Assembly: GCA_036874045.1 (NCBI GenBank)
Contig: CM072345.1
Coordinates: forward strand, 13,980,001 to 14,044,000
Origin: Cymodocea nodosa
Lineage: Eukaryota > Streptophyta > Magnoliopsida > Alismatales > Cymodoceaceae
Length of the DNA stretch: 64,000 bases
Direction: 5' to 3'
Shown here: one piece after another, positions 11,786 to 23,043 of the stretch
Numbering within the stretch: the first letter of the stretch is position 1
How the letters are laid out: each line of letters opens with the position of its first letter
Translations under genes and position numbers: made by a program
Notes under the pieces: generated by a model
Told to the model about the DNA's origin: nothing
The model's input: only the letters and a program-made list of their open reading frames with translations
Databases searched by the model: none

Positions 11786-11960
11786 ATTGGAAAATGAATT
11801 CCGACCTTTTAGATTAAGAATTCATTTTAATAACATTTACACATGATTGGAATTCAAATTTATTTAGAATTTGAATTCCAAATATCATAAACACCTCATG
11901 ACTCAAAATTTGATGAAAAAAATTTTAAATTTCGTCAGATTTTGAGTTCACAAACCTCCT

Positions 11961-12544
11961 TTAGAAATCACATTTAGCCTATGACGAGGCCTGCGTAGTG
12001 CATTTAGTTTTGTAATGAGATCCAAAAATCACATTTAATACATTGATAAAGCCTAAAAGTCATATTTAATTTTATAATGAAACCCAAGAGTATACTAACC
12101 TTATAATGACACAGAATACCATAGCTTAATTATTTATAACCAAATACTAAACGTAATCGTATTATAATCATCTACTCGTATATATGTTACAATTGCATAC
12201 CTTACGTCAACAATAATTATATAACATTTTATTAATAATGTATCAACCATAATTTAAATAATCGCGTGTACAACGAGAAAACAACTCTTCCCATTGTTGA
12301 ATCATTTATACAAAAATATACTGAGATCTCTATATAATAAGTAAGACGTCTAATAATGTATAGATCACTGATAATCTTGATAAAAATGTCATGCTTAGCA
12401 CAAATCAACAATGATGTACATAAACCAACAATGATATGTAATAGTCTATAATAACATACATTAATAAAGAATAAATATGTAATAATCAACAACAGTACTA
12501 TTTCTAGATTAATTAATAGAAAACTTACCATAAAAACTGATCAA
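11961..12544. other. AT-rich spacer, nothing recognised
   Basis: Short degenerate tandem wording occurs near 11990-12080 (forms of atcacatttaat followed by tttataatgagaccc-like words), suggesting a small local duplication. No gene or element could be supported. Confidence 0.5.
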
Positions 12545-12822
12545 TAATTTTTCCAAAATATTATTCTCTTTCTCCCCTCTTTTTTTTGTCCTCCTCACGT
12601 TCTCCCCCCCGCCCCTCCTCTTTCTCTCTTCTTCGTCTCTCCCTTTCAAAATTTCGCAAGCGGTGAAACGAATTCATCGGCCTAAACTTAAATATATATA
12701 TACAGTGGAGAGGCGGTAAATCACCGTGTCCCCCAATCATTTGTTTTTATTTATTTGTACAATTTGCATAAAAACTCTTAAATTTAATTTATTTAGATAC
12801 AAGTCCAAATACCAAAAGTTGG
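12545..12822. mobile_element. Partial relative of the inverted-repeat element in kinesin intron 1
   Basis: A pyrimidine-rich stretch (cctcacgttctcc and neighbours) is followed by ttgtacaatttgcat, ctcttaaatttaatttattt and acaagtccaaataccaaaag at 12755-12818. This matches in order the right half of the 41135-41834 element (cctcacgttctc; tacaatctgcaataagagcc; ttcaaacttaatttattt; aaacaagtctaataccaac). The opposite end was not found, so this copy is truncated. Confidence 0.5.
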
Positions 12823-13525
12823 ATCTGTCAAAGTTGGTTAGGTTGCGTTGGATCAAACTGCAGCCGAGTCAGGTAGTGTCAACAAGGCATTATTAGGTTA
12901 GCAGAGTTAGGCCAGTTTGGGTGGTCCAATCTAGTTGGGTTCGTTCGAGCCATGTCACATTGCTCTCCATATATATAGAGAGATTCATGTTGGATAATGA
13001 TAGGTCAATCCAAGTAGGCCAGGAGAGATGGATGAGGTTGGATTAAAGGCATTCAATGGCCTTCATCATTTTAGTATTTACAGATTAATAAGGTATGCGT
13101 CCATGACGATAACATCGTAACATATTTAACTAACATCTTCTTCTTCTTTTCTTTCCTCCTCTTCGTTTTGGTTTTTCTGTCGACGGCACCATGTGAAGTC
13201 ACAGTGTCGACTTTATTTAAAAGATCGAGAAGCAGGAAGGGGTACACTGCCAATGCCAACTTTATTTACTTTGATCACTTGCAGCTGCAGCTTCCTGCTC
13301 CTGCTCCCGCCGTGGACGCTGGGCATCCAAAGCTTTCGCCAGTGGCAAGCAAAGCTCGTCCTCTCTTTTTCCTGTGCCCAGAGGATTGAATGCCTGTGAT
13401 CCTCATCTGTAGCTGCAAAATAAACACTTTTCTTCCTTCCATGGCACGGATTGTTCGGTGATACCTTCCCTCTAACCATACCTTTTATCTGGAAGCTGGT
13501 ACTTAATTATGCTTCTATTTTTCAG
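12823..13525. other. Spacer with an unassigned higher-GC segment
   Basis: The part 12840-12960 is G/T-rich repeat-like DNA. The part 13160-13480 has mixed composition and short open frames on both strands, including proline/alanine-rich stretches, but no recognisable protein motif and no splice structure that I would defend. Confidence 0.4.

Positions 13526-13560
<35 letters not shown>
13526..13560 (+). repeat. Poly(A) tract of 35 bases
   Basis: An uninterrupted run of 35 adenines follows a higher-GC, partly open segment at 13160-13525. It could be the tail of a retroposed sequence. No flanking target duplication was seen, and 13580-13640 contains ggttcgaaacc (a pol III B-box-like word). Confidence 0.6.
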
Positions 13561-13562
<2 letters not shown>

Positions 13563-16102
13563 GCACAAAGATGAAGTCTGGATATTATTCTATTTTTCCT
13601 TATATAGACGGTCGCCGGTTCGAAACCAAGCAAATACATAAGTCCGAAAAAATGGTTTGCAAAGGAACGGAGCAGAGTGCTTGAAAGCCCGTGGAATTGC
13701 CAAAAGAGCAAAGGGGAGAAAAAAAAAGGACCATCCAAAAATATCAAACCTTGCCATAAAAATCGAAACTTCATGGTAAACTTACGTCAAGAGGAAATGT
13801 TAGAAAATATTTCATATATACGTGTGAACCGACCAGATTAAGTGCGTAATATACAAATTTCTTTTTGCATGTGACGGCAATGTTTCCATTTATATCTGAA
13901 ATCAAGTCTCTTTCTTTCAAAGTAATGTAAATTAAAATATTGGCTTTGGTACTCCACCGTTTTATTAAAATTTATTCTCGACCAGCTCCTTCCCAATAGT
14001 CACACATTTCCGTTCAGACATTTAACGAGGTTTCGTGACCAAATAACATGCTTACATCGTATATATAATAATTTTAACTCTCATAATTTAATCACTGGCC
14101 AGGTGTGTCAGTTGTCGGTGTTAATTTTTACAATTGGAATGTTAGAAAAAATGGTAAATTTGTAATTGTGATCTCCTCTGTCTATCGTGACGAGCGTCAT
14201 TTCTTAGATGGGAAAATTTTCTCTTAAGTCCTTCGGATTTTTAACATCTTCCATTTTGGATTGACTTCGTAATATTTTCTGTTCCGTAGAAGTAGTAGTT
14301 TAGTTTGCATTTTCACGGACAAGTTTATTTCATTGAGTCTCTCGCCGAGACGGTAGTGCTCAGATTTTTTTGATAATAATAAAACTATCAATTCAAAAAC
14401 ATGATTAAATCTACCAAAATCTTTAAAGAAAAAAACACTAGCGTTCATTTGCAATACATGGCCTAAGTGAATGATTCTAATGATTGCGAAACTCACGCGT
14501 AACAAAAAAAAAGAAGAACGTCCAGCTTAGAGAATGTGCAAGAGATAAATTCATGTGCTACATACATAAGTTGATTTCACTCATTTTGATGCAATTATTA
14601 ACTTAAAGCATCTGACAAAAAATCGACGTTAACTATCAAGACAACACACTGATTTATTTTTGTTGCTTTATTAGGAAATTTAGCGTAAACTAGCAATGCT
14701 GCCATGGCATGTACTTACCTGTGAATAAAATGCGTTATTGCAAAAACTAAGTGACAAAATAAACAAACCACCCATCGGCTCAATCCATTATCTATTATAA
14801 CAATCAAAAAAGAAAATTTACTAGAATCAAACCTGCACACACTGGTATTTTTCAATACCGGCGAGCAACGAATAAACATGTTCTGGCATAATTTCTTCAT
14901 GGAAGAAGACTCATGCCTAAACGCAGGCGAAGTCGTTTCTACGTCCATATAATTAATGCTCGACGGAATCAAAATAATCTCCTCGAGAGAAACGCGTACA
15001 CACTTTCCAATCGTCATCCGATAAAAAATTCGTCGTAACCATCAACATATATACGTACACTGATCTTTTAAGTATGTTGGTCGTAATCATTAAAGAGCGC
15101 CATAAGAAGAAAAATAATTTTCGTTTTTCAGTTTTCATCATTTTTTCTATTAGATCGAATGCATGTTCTTATTGTTTGCTTGATTGAGTCAGTTTTTTTT
15201 TTTCTCTCTGCTCGTACATTACTTGAAATATTTCGTCTAATCATGGGCAACGAAATGTAAAAACATATAAATAAATGGTGGCGTTTTATTCAAATGTATA
15301 CGAGTTTTATAGTAATTTCTTTATGGGCAAATTGTCTACAAAAGAACGACGATATTTGTTTGACCGCTTCACGTCCATGACGTTTGACGCCATCATTGTG
15401 CTTGGTCGTAGTTGAAGAGAACATCCAACTTCCTTAATGAGAGTGATCGGTAATCATTTTAACGTCGACATTGAAATCAGTAGAAAATTATATATCTCAT
15501 TGTATGCATCAAACTCATCATTTTATCACATAAACTTCTACCACTTGGATTTCCTTCTTGAACACATCATCACTGTTGTTCGTTAGATTTTGAAAAGATA
15601 TGATTAAATGGGTTTTGAATGTCGGGAACAGGTTATGGAAGATCTTCGATGTCACGATTATAACGAAGATAAATAAAAAGTGAGACAGATCGTCGATAAA
15701 CTTTCAAAACGATAGGTGCTTAAACAAAAGACAGAAAGTATAAATCTTATGCAAGCATTCTCGCTCTCACCGGACCTTGCTTTTCTGTAATTTTCTACAT
15801 TATCGCACTTTTCGAGGTAAATAAATGGTAACGAACATTGTTCCAAATTCTCGTCAATGCAGAACATTATTTGTGTTTCTCCGTGAAAACGCAAACTCTA
15901 ACATAACTCTCAATAATGCTCCCCGCCTCATAGATGACAACAGCAGCTGTGACCTCTCTCTGTTCCCCGCCCCCTCTTCCTTCCGCATCTCCGTTTGCGC
16001 TCACCCCATCCGGAAACCAAACCCTTATTCCCACCCACCATTCGTTTCCTTGCCCTCCACTTCTCCTGATTCCTCCGAATTCATCGTCCTCTGATAGTCG
16101 CC
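13561..16102. other. Intergenic spacer upstream of the endoglucanase
   Basis: AT-rich sequence with scattered short frames and no protein motif that I recognise. The last 200 bases become C-rich and lead into the TATA box of the endoglucanase gene. No RNA gene or mobile-element ends were identified. Confidence 0.5.
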
Positions 16103-16109
16103 ATAAATA
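16103..16109 (+). promoter_or_regulatory. TATA box of the endoglucanase gene
   Basis: ATAAATA in the context gccataaataccacg lies 110 bases before the chosen ATG. This places transcription start near 16135 and leaves a leader of about 85 bases. It argues against starting translation at an in-frame ATG at 15934, which would lie upstream of the promoter. Confidence 0.6.
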
Positions 16110-16218
16110 CCACGCACCACCCCCCCGCCCCCTTCCAACAACACTTCTCCATGCCGAGCTCGCCAGTGAGCTGAGCTCCGCTACCGGCTACCTCCCCCCG
16201 CCGCCACTGCCAACCAAA

Positions 16219-19037
16219 ATGGCACCGGCCCCACTTTGGTTCTTGCTACCAACCATGGCCTTCGTGGCGTCTGCTTCCGCCCACGACTACCGCGACGCGC
16301 TAACGAAGTCGATACTCTTCTTCGAAGGCCAGAGGTCCGGGCGGCTGCCGTCCGGTCATCAACCGCTAGGGTGGCGTGGCGACTCCGGCCTCACCGACGG
16401 CTTCCATGCCGGCGTCGACCTCACCGGCGGGTACTACGACGCCGGCGACAACGTCAAGTTTGGGTTCCCCATGGCGTTCACCACCACAATGCTGGCGTGG
16501 AGCGTCATCGAGTTCGGCGGTTCCATGCCACCCGAGGACCTGCGCAATGCCGCCACGGCCATCCGGTGGGCGACCGACTACCTCCTCAAGACCATTGCTC
16601 AGCCCAACCGTGTGTACGTTCAGGTAAGGCCGGGGTGAGTCGTGTAAAGTGTGACGCAGCTAGGGCAAAGGCTGTCGACACGTTTGCTGCTCTTCCGTGC
16701 CCCTTTTTTTCACGTGATGCTCATCGTCGATTTCATCTACCGGAGTTATTTACTGATATTCCTTAATTAGGTGATCAGAATTTTTATATTTTTACGTATA
16801 ATATCAAATAATTAACATATCAATCAATCGATCAATTAATAGTGAACCACAGGAGATCCTTGCCTCGCCTGACTCCCACACCATTCGGATTAGGACAAAA
16901 CAATTCTCTCCGCCAGAGGTAGGGGGGTACATTTTTTACCTGTGACATTTTCTTTAGACTAGTCTTGTTTGATAGCGGATGGGGTACTTTCTCCTAAAAA
17001 TCACATGCCTATCTATCAATTAAGTATTGATTTAACCAAGTATTACAGCAATATATGTTATATTGTGGTCGTTGTTGCACAGATATAATGATAAGCATGA
17101 GAATACGGTTTTTTTTTCTTCCATCATTTGTTTTGCCATTCGGATGCAGTAGAAGTAAGATCATTTGATTGTAACTTATACCAATGGATTTCATTTTATA
17201 ACTATTTTTCCATTATTAGAAAAATGCATCAATTGAAATTCCACCCTTTAACGTGTATTTAATGGTTCAAAATTGGAAATAGGAACTCTCTTATTATAAT
17301 ATTATTAAATTGTACGATAAATTTAATTTTTTTTTAACAATGGAGAATAGGACGATCGTTGAGGTTAACGACAAATTAATGAAAACCTATCCTTCGGCCT
17401 ATGTGCCAAAAAAAACAGTGCTTGTTCAACAAAAAAATTACGTAGATCTGTCCTCTCCCACTTCCAGTCGATAATCAACCTCTTTTGTCATGCATGCATG
17501 GTACTTGATTATTTTTGGGGTGATGTTCTGGATGACCGAAAAGACACAACCAGGAAAGCGTACAGATCCAGACCCCGGGAATATATCTAGTTGACAATTA
17601 ATTTCACTGTTGGAATCAGCGATGGCAGGGGTCTGATCGTAATTTTATTAATGATGGGGGGGGGGGGGGACTGCAGGTGGGGGATCCGATAGCGGACCAC
17701 AGCTGCTGGGAGAGGCCGGAGGACATGGACACACCGAGGACGGTCTACAGCGTCACTCCCGACAGCCCCGGCTCCGACGTGGCAGGGGAGACCGCCGCGG
17801 CGTTGGCAGCGGCATCCATGGTGTTCCGGACGATCGACCCGGGGTACTCGAATACCTTGATTGCCGGCGCTGCCCGGGTGTTCGACTTCGCCGACAGCCA
17901 CAAGGGCGCGTACAGTGACGATCCCGTGCTCAACGCCGGCGTCTGTCCTTTCTACTGCGACTTCGACGGATATCAGGTCCTCGATTTCGATTTCTTTTCC
18001 CTGTTTTGATTCTGTAAACGAGGCAATCGCGCGCCACATCAATTCGTGTCCGAAACCTGCGATGAAATTACAGGACGAGCTTCTATGGGGTGCGGCGTGG
18101 TTGAGGAGGGCCTCCAACAACGACTCCTTCCTCAACTACATCACCACCAACGGCAAGACGCTCGGCGCGGAGGAGAATATCAACGAGTTCGGCTGGGATA
18201 ACAAGCACGCCGGAATCAACGTCCTCATCTCCAAGGTCCATCGACACAAAACCCATTACTTGGTTTTCTCTGTTCCGAACTTGTTTTCCGTCGACGGTAT
18301 ATGTATTGATCATTACGCGAGTGTCCGTTCAGGAGTTCTTGGAAGGGAAAGTGCTTCCGCTCCAGTCCTACAAGGCGTCCGCCGACAGATTCATGTGCAC
18401 GTTGATACCGGAATCCTCGTCGTCCCACATACGGTACACACCCGGCGGCCTGATCTACAAGGCTGGCGGAAGCAACATGCAGCACGTCACGTCCATCGCC
18501 TTTCTCCTCCTCACCTATGCTGACTACCTTTCCCGGTCCTCGCAGACCGTGAACTGTGGAAACGTCGCAGTCGGACCTTCTTCCCTCCGCCGCCAGGCCA
18601 AGCGGCAGGTACGCCCTACCTCCGTCCAAATTAATCCCACCAACCATGATCGTTATCGATTTTACCAATCATTTAATATAATGCAAACTATCGCAATTCT
18701 CGTTGGCGACTTGCAGATCGATTATCTACTCGGCGACAACCCCATGAACATGTCGTACATGGTCGGATACGGCAGCAAATACCCGCAGCGGATCCACCAC
18801 AGAGCGTCGTCGCTGCCGTCCGTTTCCGACCATCCGCATCCTATAGGCTGCAAGGAGGGCTCGCCCTACTTCAATTCGGCCGGTCCCAACCGTAACATCT
18901 TGGTGGGCGCGGTGGTCGGCGGGCCCGGAGAAGACGACGTCTACGAAGACGATCGCGCGGATTTCCGCAAGTCGGAGCCCACCACTTACATCAACGCACC
19001 CTTGATCGGTGTGCTCGCCTACTTGGTTGCTAATTAA
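16219..19037 (+). CDS. Secreted GH9 endo-beta-1,4-glucanase (cellulase), complete
   Basis: Five exons join in phase: 16219-16623, 17677-17976, 18074-18235, 18333-18608 and 18717-19037, giving 487 residues, usual for class B plant GH9 enzymes. Residues 1-21 form a signal peptide ending in ASASA. The GH9 catalytic landmarks are present: YYDAGDN (Asp74 and Asp77), [19 protein letters not shown] (His409) and [10 protein letters not shown] (Glu468 as proton donor). There is no C-terminal cellulose-binding module and no membrane anchor, so the protein should act in the cell wall on beta-1,4-glucan during growth or wall loosening. An unusual point is [13 protein letters not shown] where relatives usually have GGPD..D.F.D.R. 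Coding exons are GC-rich against an AT-rich background. An intronic poly(G) tract ends six bases before the exon 2 acceptor. Confidence 0.93.
17656..17669 (+). repeat. Poly(G) tract next to the exon 2 splice acceptor of the GH9 gene
   Basis: Fourteen guanines are followed only by actgcag before the exon. The usual pyrimidine tract is therefore displaced by a purine run at this acceptor. The exon itself continues the protein exactly in frame, so splicing must still work or another acceptor is used. Confidence 0.8.
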
Positions 19038-19622
19038 TTAATCTTGGAACATTATTTACAGGATATAGGTAACCATAGATGAAGTAGTGACGAGAGCAAG
19101 GTTGATTGACCCTTGTGAGTGGTGTGAGCTGTGGCCTTTTTCTTCGCTTTTCCATGAGGAAAATGGTGATGGATCTGAGGTTTCCTGTTGCCAATAGTTT
19201 GTTTGTTTGTTGGAATAGGACACAAGCAGAACGCTAAGGTGTTGTTTTTGTGAATTCGAAGATCGTTTTTGTTCAATATGTGACACCTTCGTATTCAAAA
19301 TTTTCACTTCAAGCTCATCGGTGTTGGGTATCTAATATCGTGATGGTTTTCGTATTTTTAAGAAGGAATCAAGAAAATTTTCAAAACTCAAATTTCATGA
19401 TTTTTACTAATTTAAAATTATGTTAAAAAATATTAACTTCAATAAAAAATAATTGAAATTCAAGAGTCTTGTAAAATGATATTATTTATATATTTACAAA
19501 ATTATCTTTTTTTTAAAATGTAATCTACCCTTTTACCACAAACTTCAAATTCTTCACAATGTTCTAGGTCAACCCTTACGAAATCTACTAATTAATTTTG
19601 AAAATCACAAAAAAAGTTATAT
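19038..19622. other. 3' flank of the endoglucanase gene
   Basis: Untranslated region and spacer; the sequence after the TAA stop is moderately AT-rich to about 19320 and very AT-rich after it. No canonical AATAAA was found close to the stop codon. No gene seen. Confidence 0.5.
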
Positions 19623-19625
19623 TAA

Positions 19626-20240
19626 GGGGGTGTTTGTACATTTAGAAAATGATGTAAAATTTTATGCCAGGGTGTTTGTGCACTAGATGATTTTCTGTTA
19701 TTTTTCCTTGATATATAAGAAATTTTTTTTTTCGTTTTCCTAACTTTTGATATTTGAAACTGATGAAAAATGAAAGAAAAGAAAATATGAATTATCACAT
19801 AATATATTAACAATATGCAATTTTAATATAGAAATTATTTGTCTTTAATAGATGAAAATTGATATTATGAGAGATATGTGGAATAATAAAGATGTGTAAA
19901 ATATATTTTATATTGTAACAATTATTATAAATGACTTTATCTTATATTATCTATAATAAATTTTGTTATTCTCTATTTTATAGATAAATATAAAAAATAT
20001 TTAATTTATTAATTTTAATATTTTTATTTTATAAATAAATAAATATATTTTATATTTTATGATTTTTCATCATTTTATATTCTATACACAAATACATGTA
20101 TTTTAAATTACATCATTTTCTGTTTTGTGTACAAACATATTGATTTTCTATTAATTTTACGTTAATTTCTGTCATTTTCATTTATATCATTTTTTATGAT
20201 ATTTCATCATTTTCTTTCCGCCAGATACACAAACAACTAC
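19626..20240. mobile_element. Tourist-like (PIF/Harbinger) MITE with TAA target duplication
   Basis: The left end GGGGGTGTTTGTAC leads into agaaaatgatgtaa, and the right end read in reverse is GTAGTTGTTTGTG leading into agaaaatgatg. TAA flanks both ends (19623-19625 and 20241-20243). Inside, a second inverted copy of the end is visible: aaattacatcattttctg followed by tgtacaaac at 20104-20137. This suggests a composite or nested element. The body is AT-rich and has no coding capacity. TAA duplication and GTGTTTG ends are the signature of PIF/Harbinger-derived MITEs. Confidence 0.72.
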
Positions 20241-20477
20241 TAAGATTTAGAAGTAATTTGTGGTACAAGAGAAATAACATGATTTTCACCTGTTACCTCA
20301 TATATAAAATCCTTTCATTCTCACGTTTCCGCCCTCCCCCCGCTCGACAATGCCCAGCATCTCACCTCTCGACTCGCGTTTTCCTTGAATCCTGATTTTC
20401 TTTTCCTCCCCGTCCCCTATTCGAGTTTAGTCGGCCGAGGGTCCCCTGTCGTCCGCACACCGTGAGGAGGAGGCTTC

Positions 20478-20860
20478 GTCGCTGGCGAGCCGCAGGTGTG
20501 GTGCACCTCTAGTTGTCTGTGTCCGCACGTGTGGAGGAGCTTGGTTGTGCAAGCTCAAACTGGGTGGAGGGGTGATGTACTGCAGGCATTGGTTGTGGTC
20601 ATCGAGCTCAGCTCTGTTGCCGTTGGGTCCCCTTGTGTTGGCCAACGGTAAGGAGGAAGGAGGAGGAAGGGAAAGAAATTTGCGAGCTGCACGTGTGGTG
20701 CACCTCTGATGGTTTGTGCCCATGTGTGTGGAGGAGCTTGGTTGTGCAAGCTTGGACTGGGTGGAGGGGTGACGTACTACAGGCGTTGGTTGCGATCATC
20801 TTATGGATCTTATGCGTGTGGAGGAGCTTGGTTGTGCAGGATCTAATGCATCTGGAATGA
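20478..20860. repeat. GC-rich tandem duplication of about 195 bp plus a partial third copy
   Basis: The segment gagccgcaggtgtggtgcac at about 20486 recurs as gagctgcacgtgtggtgcac at about 20683. Both copies then carry gtgtggaggagcttggttgt and ctgggtggaggggtga with matching spacing. A third copy of gtgtggaggagcttggttgt starts near 20815 and then diverges. Short frames here follow composition and show no recognised motif. Confidence 0.75.
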
Positions 20861-21480
20861 TGTAAGTAGAAGTAAGTTGCATACATCTTCTGGTGATGCA
20901 GCTCTCTCTTATGGAAAAAAACCTTGAACACCCCCCCCCTATGGACATTCGTCCTTAATAACAAAATCAGGGCATCGATCTCTAACTTCCAATAGAGATC
21001 CCTTCAAACAATGATTGCACATAAGTGGCGTGCGACCAACTTGCATTGCCACTAATCTTCTCGCTCTTTCACGCAACAGAGGCGTAGGTGAGTCACATAA
21101 GTTTGGAACGACGCGTAGTTAGAAGCAAGGCAAAAACGTATTTTTCTCTCTTTTTTAAGGTGGTAGCTCTCATGCAACGTAAGCGTGATGCAATGCTTAT
21201 TTTATTTCGAAAATATCTTGTGTGAATAATAACAAAAGAGAGAACTTCACTCTTGATATTATAGGTCTCGGGGGTACGTTTGTATGCAATCACTTCAACA
21301 TTACACGCATTGGAGTAGTTCCAAACGAACCCAGCTTTGGTGGGATTGGTTCTTATTTTGACGGTGACTTGGCGGGATTAGTTGGGACTTATTGATATGG
21401 CATATTGTGATTGGGCGAGAGGGAGTAGTTTTTGGAGAGTGACAGAATTTAATAAAAGGCAGAGAGAAGGCCATTTAGCT
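20861..21480. other. Spacer upstream of the modular unknown gene
   Basis: Mixed composition, no gene. A TATA-like tttaataaaagg near 21448-21459 is about 190 bases before the presumed leader-exon donor of the next gene and could be its promoter element. Confidence 0.35.
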
Positions 21481-23043
21481 GGTGCGCGCGTGCGAGAGAG
21501 ATCCGAATGTCGGCAACTTCGACGATTCCCTCCTGCCGCACCCCCTTCTCACTTCCACCTCCTCCAGCATTGTGGCTTGTGTCGGAGCGTCGACTGTGGC
21601 TCCGGTCCAGCGACGGAGGCGACTTTCGGCGAGCGTCAAAAGGTAGTCATCCTCTCTCTTCTCCCCTCTCTCACGTAATCTCACGGGAGGGACATCGATT
21701 TATTGCCGGATCTTTGTAGATATTGCTTCCTTAGTGAATGTTCTTGTTGGCCTTTTTGAGATCCGTGTTGATTAAGGGCTGACGAAGGCGACGCCAAGGA
21801 ACTCTCTTTGGTCGGCACAAAGGAAGATCCTGGAAGGTGAAGAGAGCTGATTTAGACACTGAATTGAGGCATTCGTGTATTATTTGGAGCTTAACCTTGA
21901 AGGCCAGTATGTATACTTTTAGATGTGCATATGGGGATATTTTCCTACTAACAATGATAATTATTGGTCATCGATACATTGACATATTTTATAATATGTC
22001 CAAATTCGTGGAAAATCGATATTTGTAGCCACATATGGCCACTATAATTCTGCAAAGTTTCATGTTAAATGGCTACATTTTGATGAGAATTTAATTGTTT
22101 AAGCGAGACTACTGTTAAGGGTAGAGCTTTATTGTATTATTTCATGCGCAATTCAATGTCTAATAATTGTGACAAATTCATGATGACCTGATCATATAAT
22201 GTAGGTTAAGTATTGAGAATTGGTTAGATACGCATTTGTTAAGTTTTGAATGTGATAAATCTTGCCAAGTGTGTTAAGAACATGATCAAATGATGCATTT
22301 TTAAATAATTATTGCAAAAAATAGAATCATGATAAATTTGTGAAAAGTTACGTTTTAAGTTGAGACAAAATCTATTTTGAAAGTAAAAATTGTCATGCTT
22401 AAATACAGATTTTAGAAAGCCAAATATAATTTATGTTATGTTGATACCAAAACAGAGTCTGACTGTGACACCTGGTAATTCACTTATGTCTATATTTTTT
22501 ATTACTAGCATTGGTTGAAACAAGGGTAGTTTCCCATTTTCATGTCATTAACACTATTAAGTACAAATTTTGAGAATTTTTAGATATCATTTAATTCCTA
22601 GAATTTTGTTACATGCTTTTAATTCCAGACAGAAAGTAAACTCTTTCTTGGAAATGATTATGCATGGATTCTAGTGTCCCCATAAAAATGGTGACCTGTC
22701 ACAATTTTTTTTTGCACTATATCACAGTTTTGTCTTAACCTTTTACGTAATCTAACTTCTTGGAGCAACTAAATGAAATTGATTGTCATATTTATGCTAG
22801 ATAGTATTTTGATTTGGGGAGTAATACACTCTTTTTTAGAAAGAGATCCTGATCCAGCTTTTGCAATGCTAAATTTATGAAAATTGTGCTGTTTTGTGTG
22901 TAATGCTTATGTAGGCATTTGACTTATGGCCAGGAAGTGTCCTTCCATTGTTTTACTGGAAACAAAATCTGATGGTGCTCGATGATAAGCATGTGACTTT
23001 ACTTCCTTAGATTGGTATAGAAAGGTAACAGAGATCATCGGCA
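21481..23043 (+). promoter_or_regulatory. Probable 5' untranslated exon and leader intron of the modular unknown gene
   Basis: A GC-rich segment ends in a candidate donor aaaag|gtagtc after 21642. An AT-rich stretch follows and ends in a good acceptor acttccttag at 23001-23010, which is 33 bases before the ATG. I infer a non-coding first exon and a 1.37 kb leader intron. Transcript data are needed to fix it. Confidence 0.4.

Larger units (their letters stand above)
10590..11900. mobile_element. Probable body of the decayed PIF/Harbinger element
   Basis: Imperfect inverted similarity links about 10600-10655 (gtgtttttgcac, gaattt, ttgaatttta, atttgtgcat) with the reverse complement of about 11840-11895 (gtgtttatg, ggaattc, ttgaattcc, atcatgtg). 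These would be terminal inverted repeats around the transposase remnant. I could not find a matching TAA/TTA target duplication, so the ends are approximate. Confidence 0.35.

Noticed and set aside
15934..16218. In-frame N-terminal extension of the endoglucanase by 95 codons
   Set aside because: It would start upstream of the TATA box at 16103 and would bury the signal peptide that starts at 16219.
18225..18668. 147-codon minus-strand frame in the endoglucanase
   Set aside because: Antisense of two GH9 exons and the intron between them.
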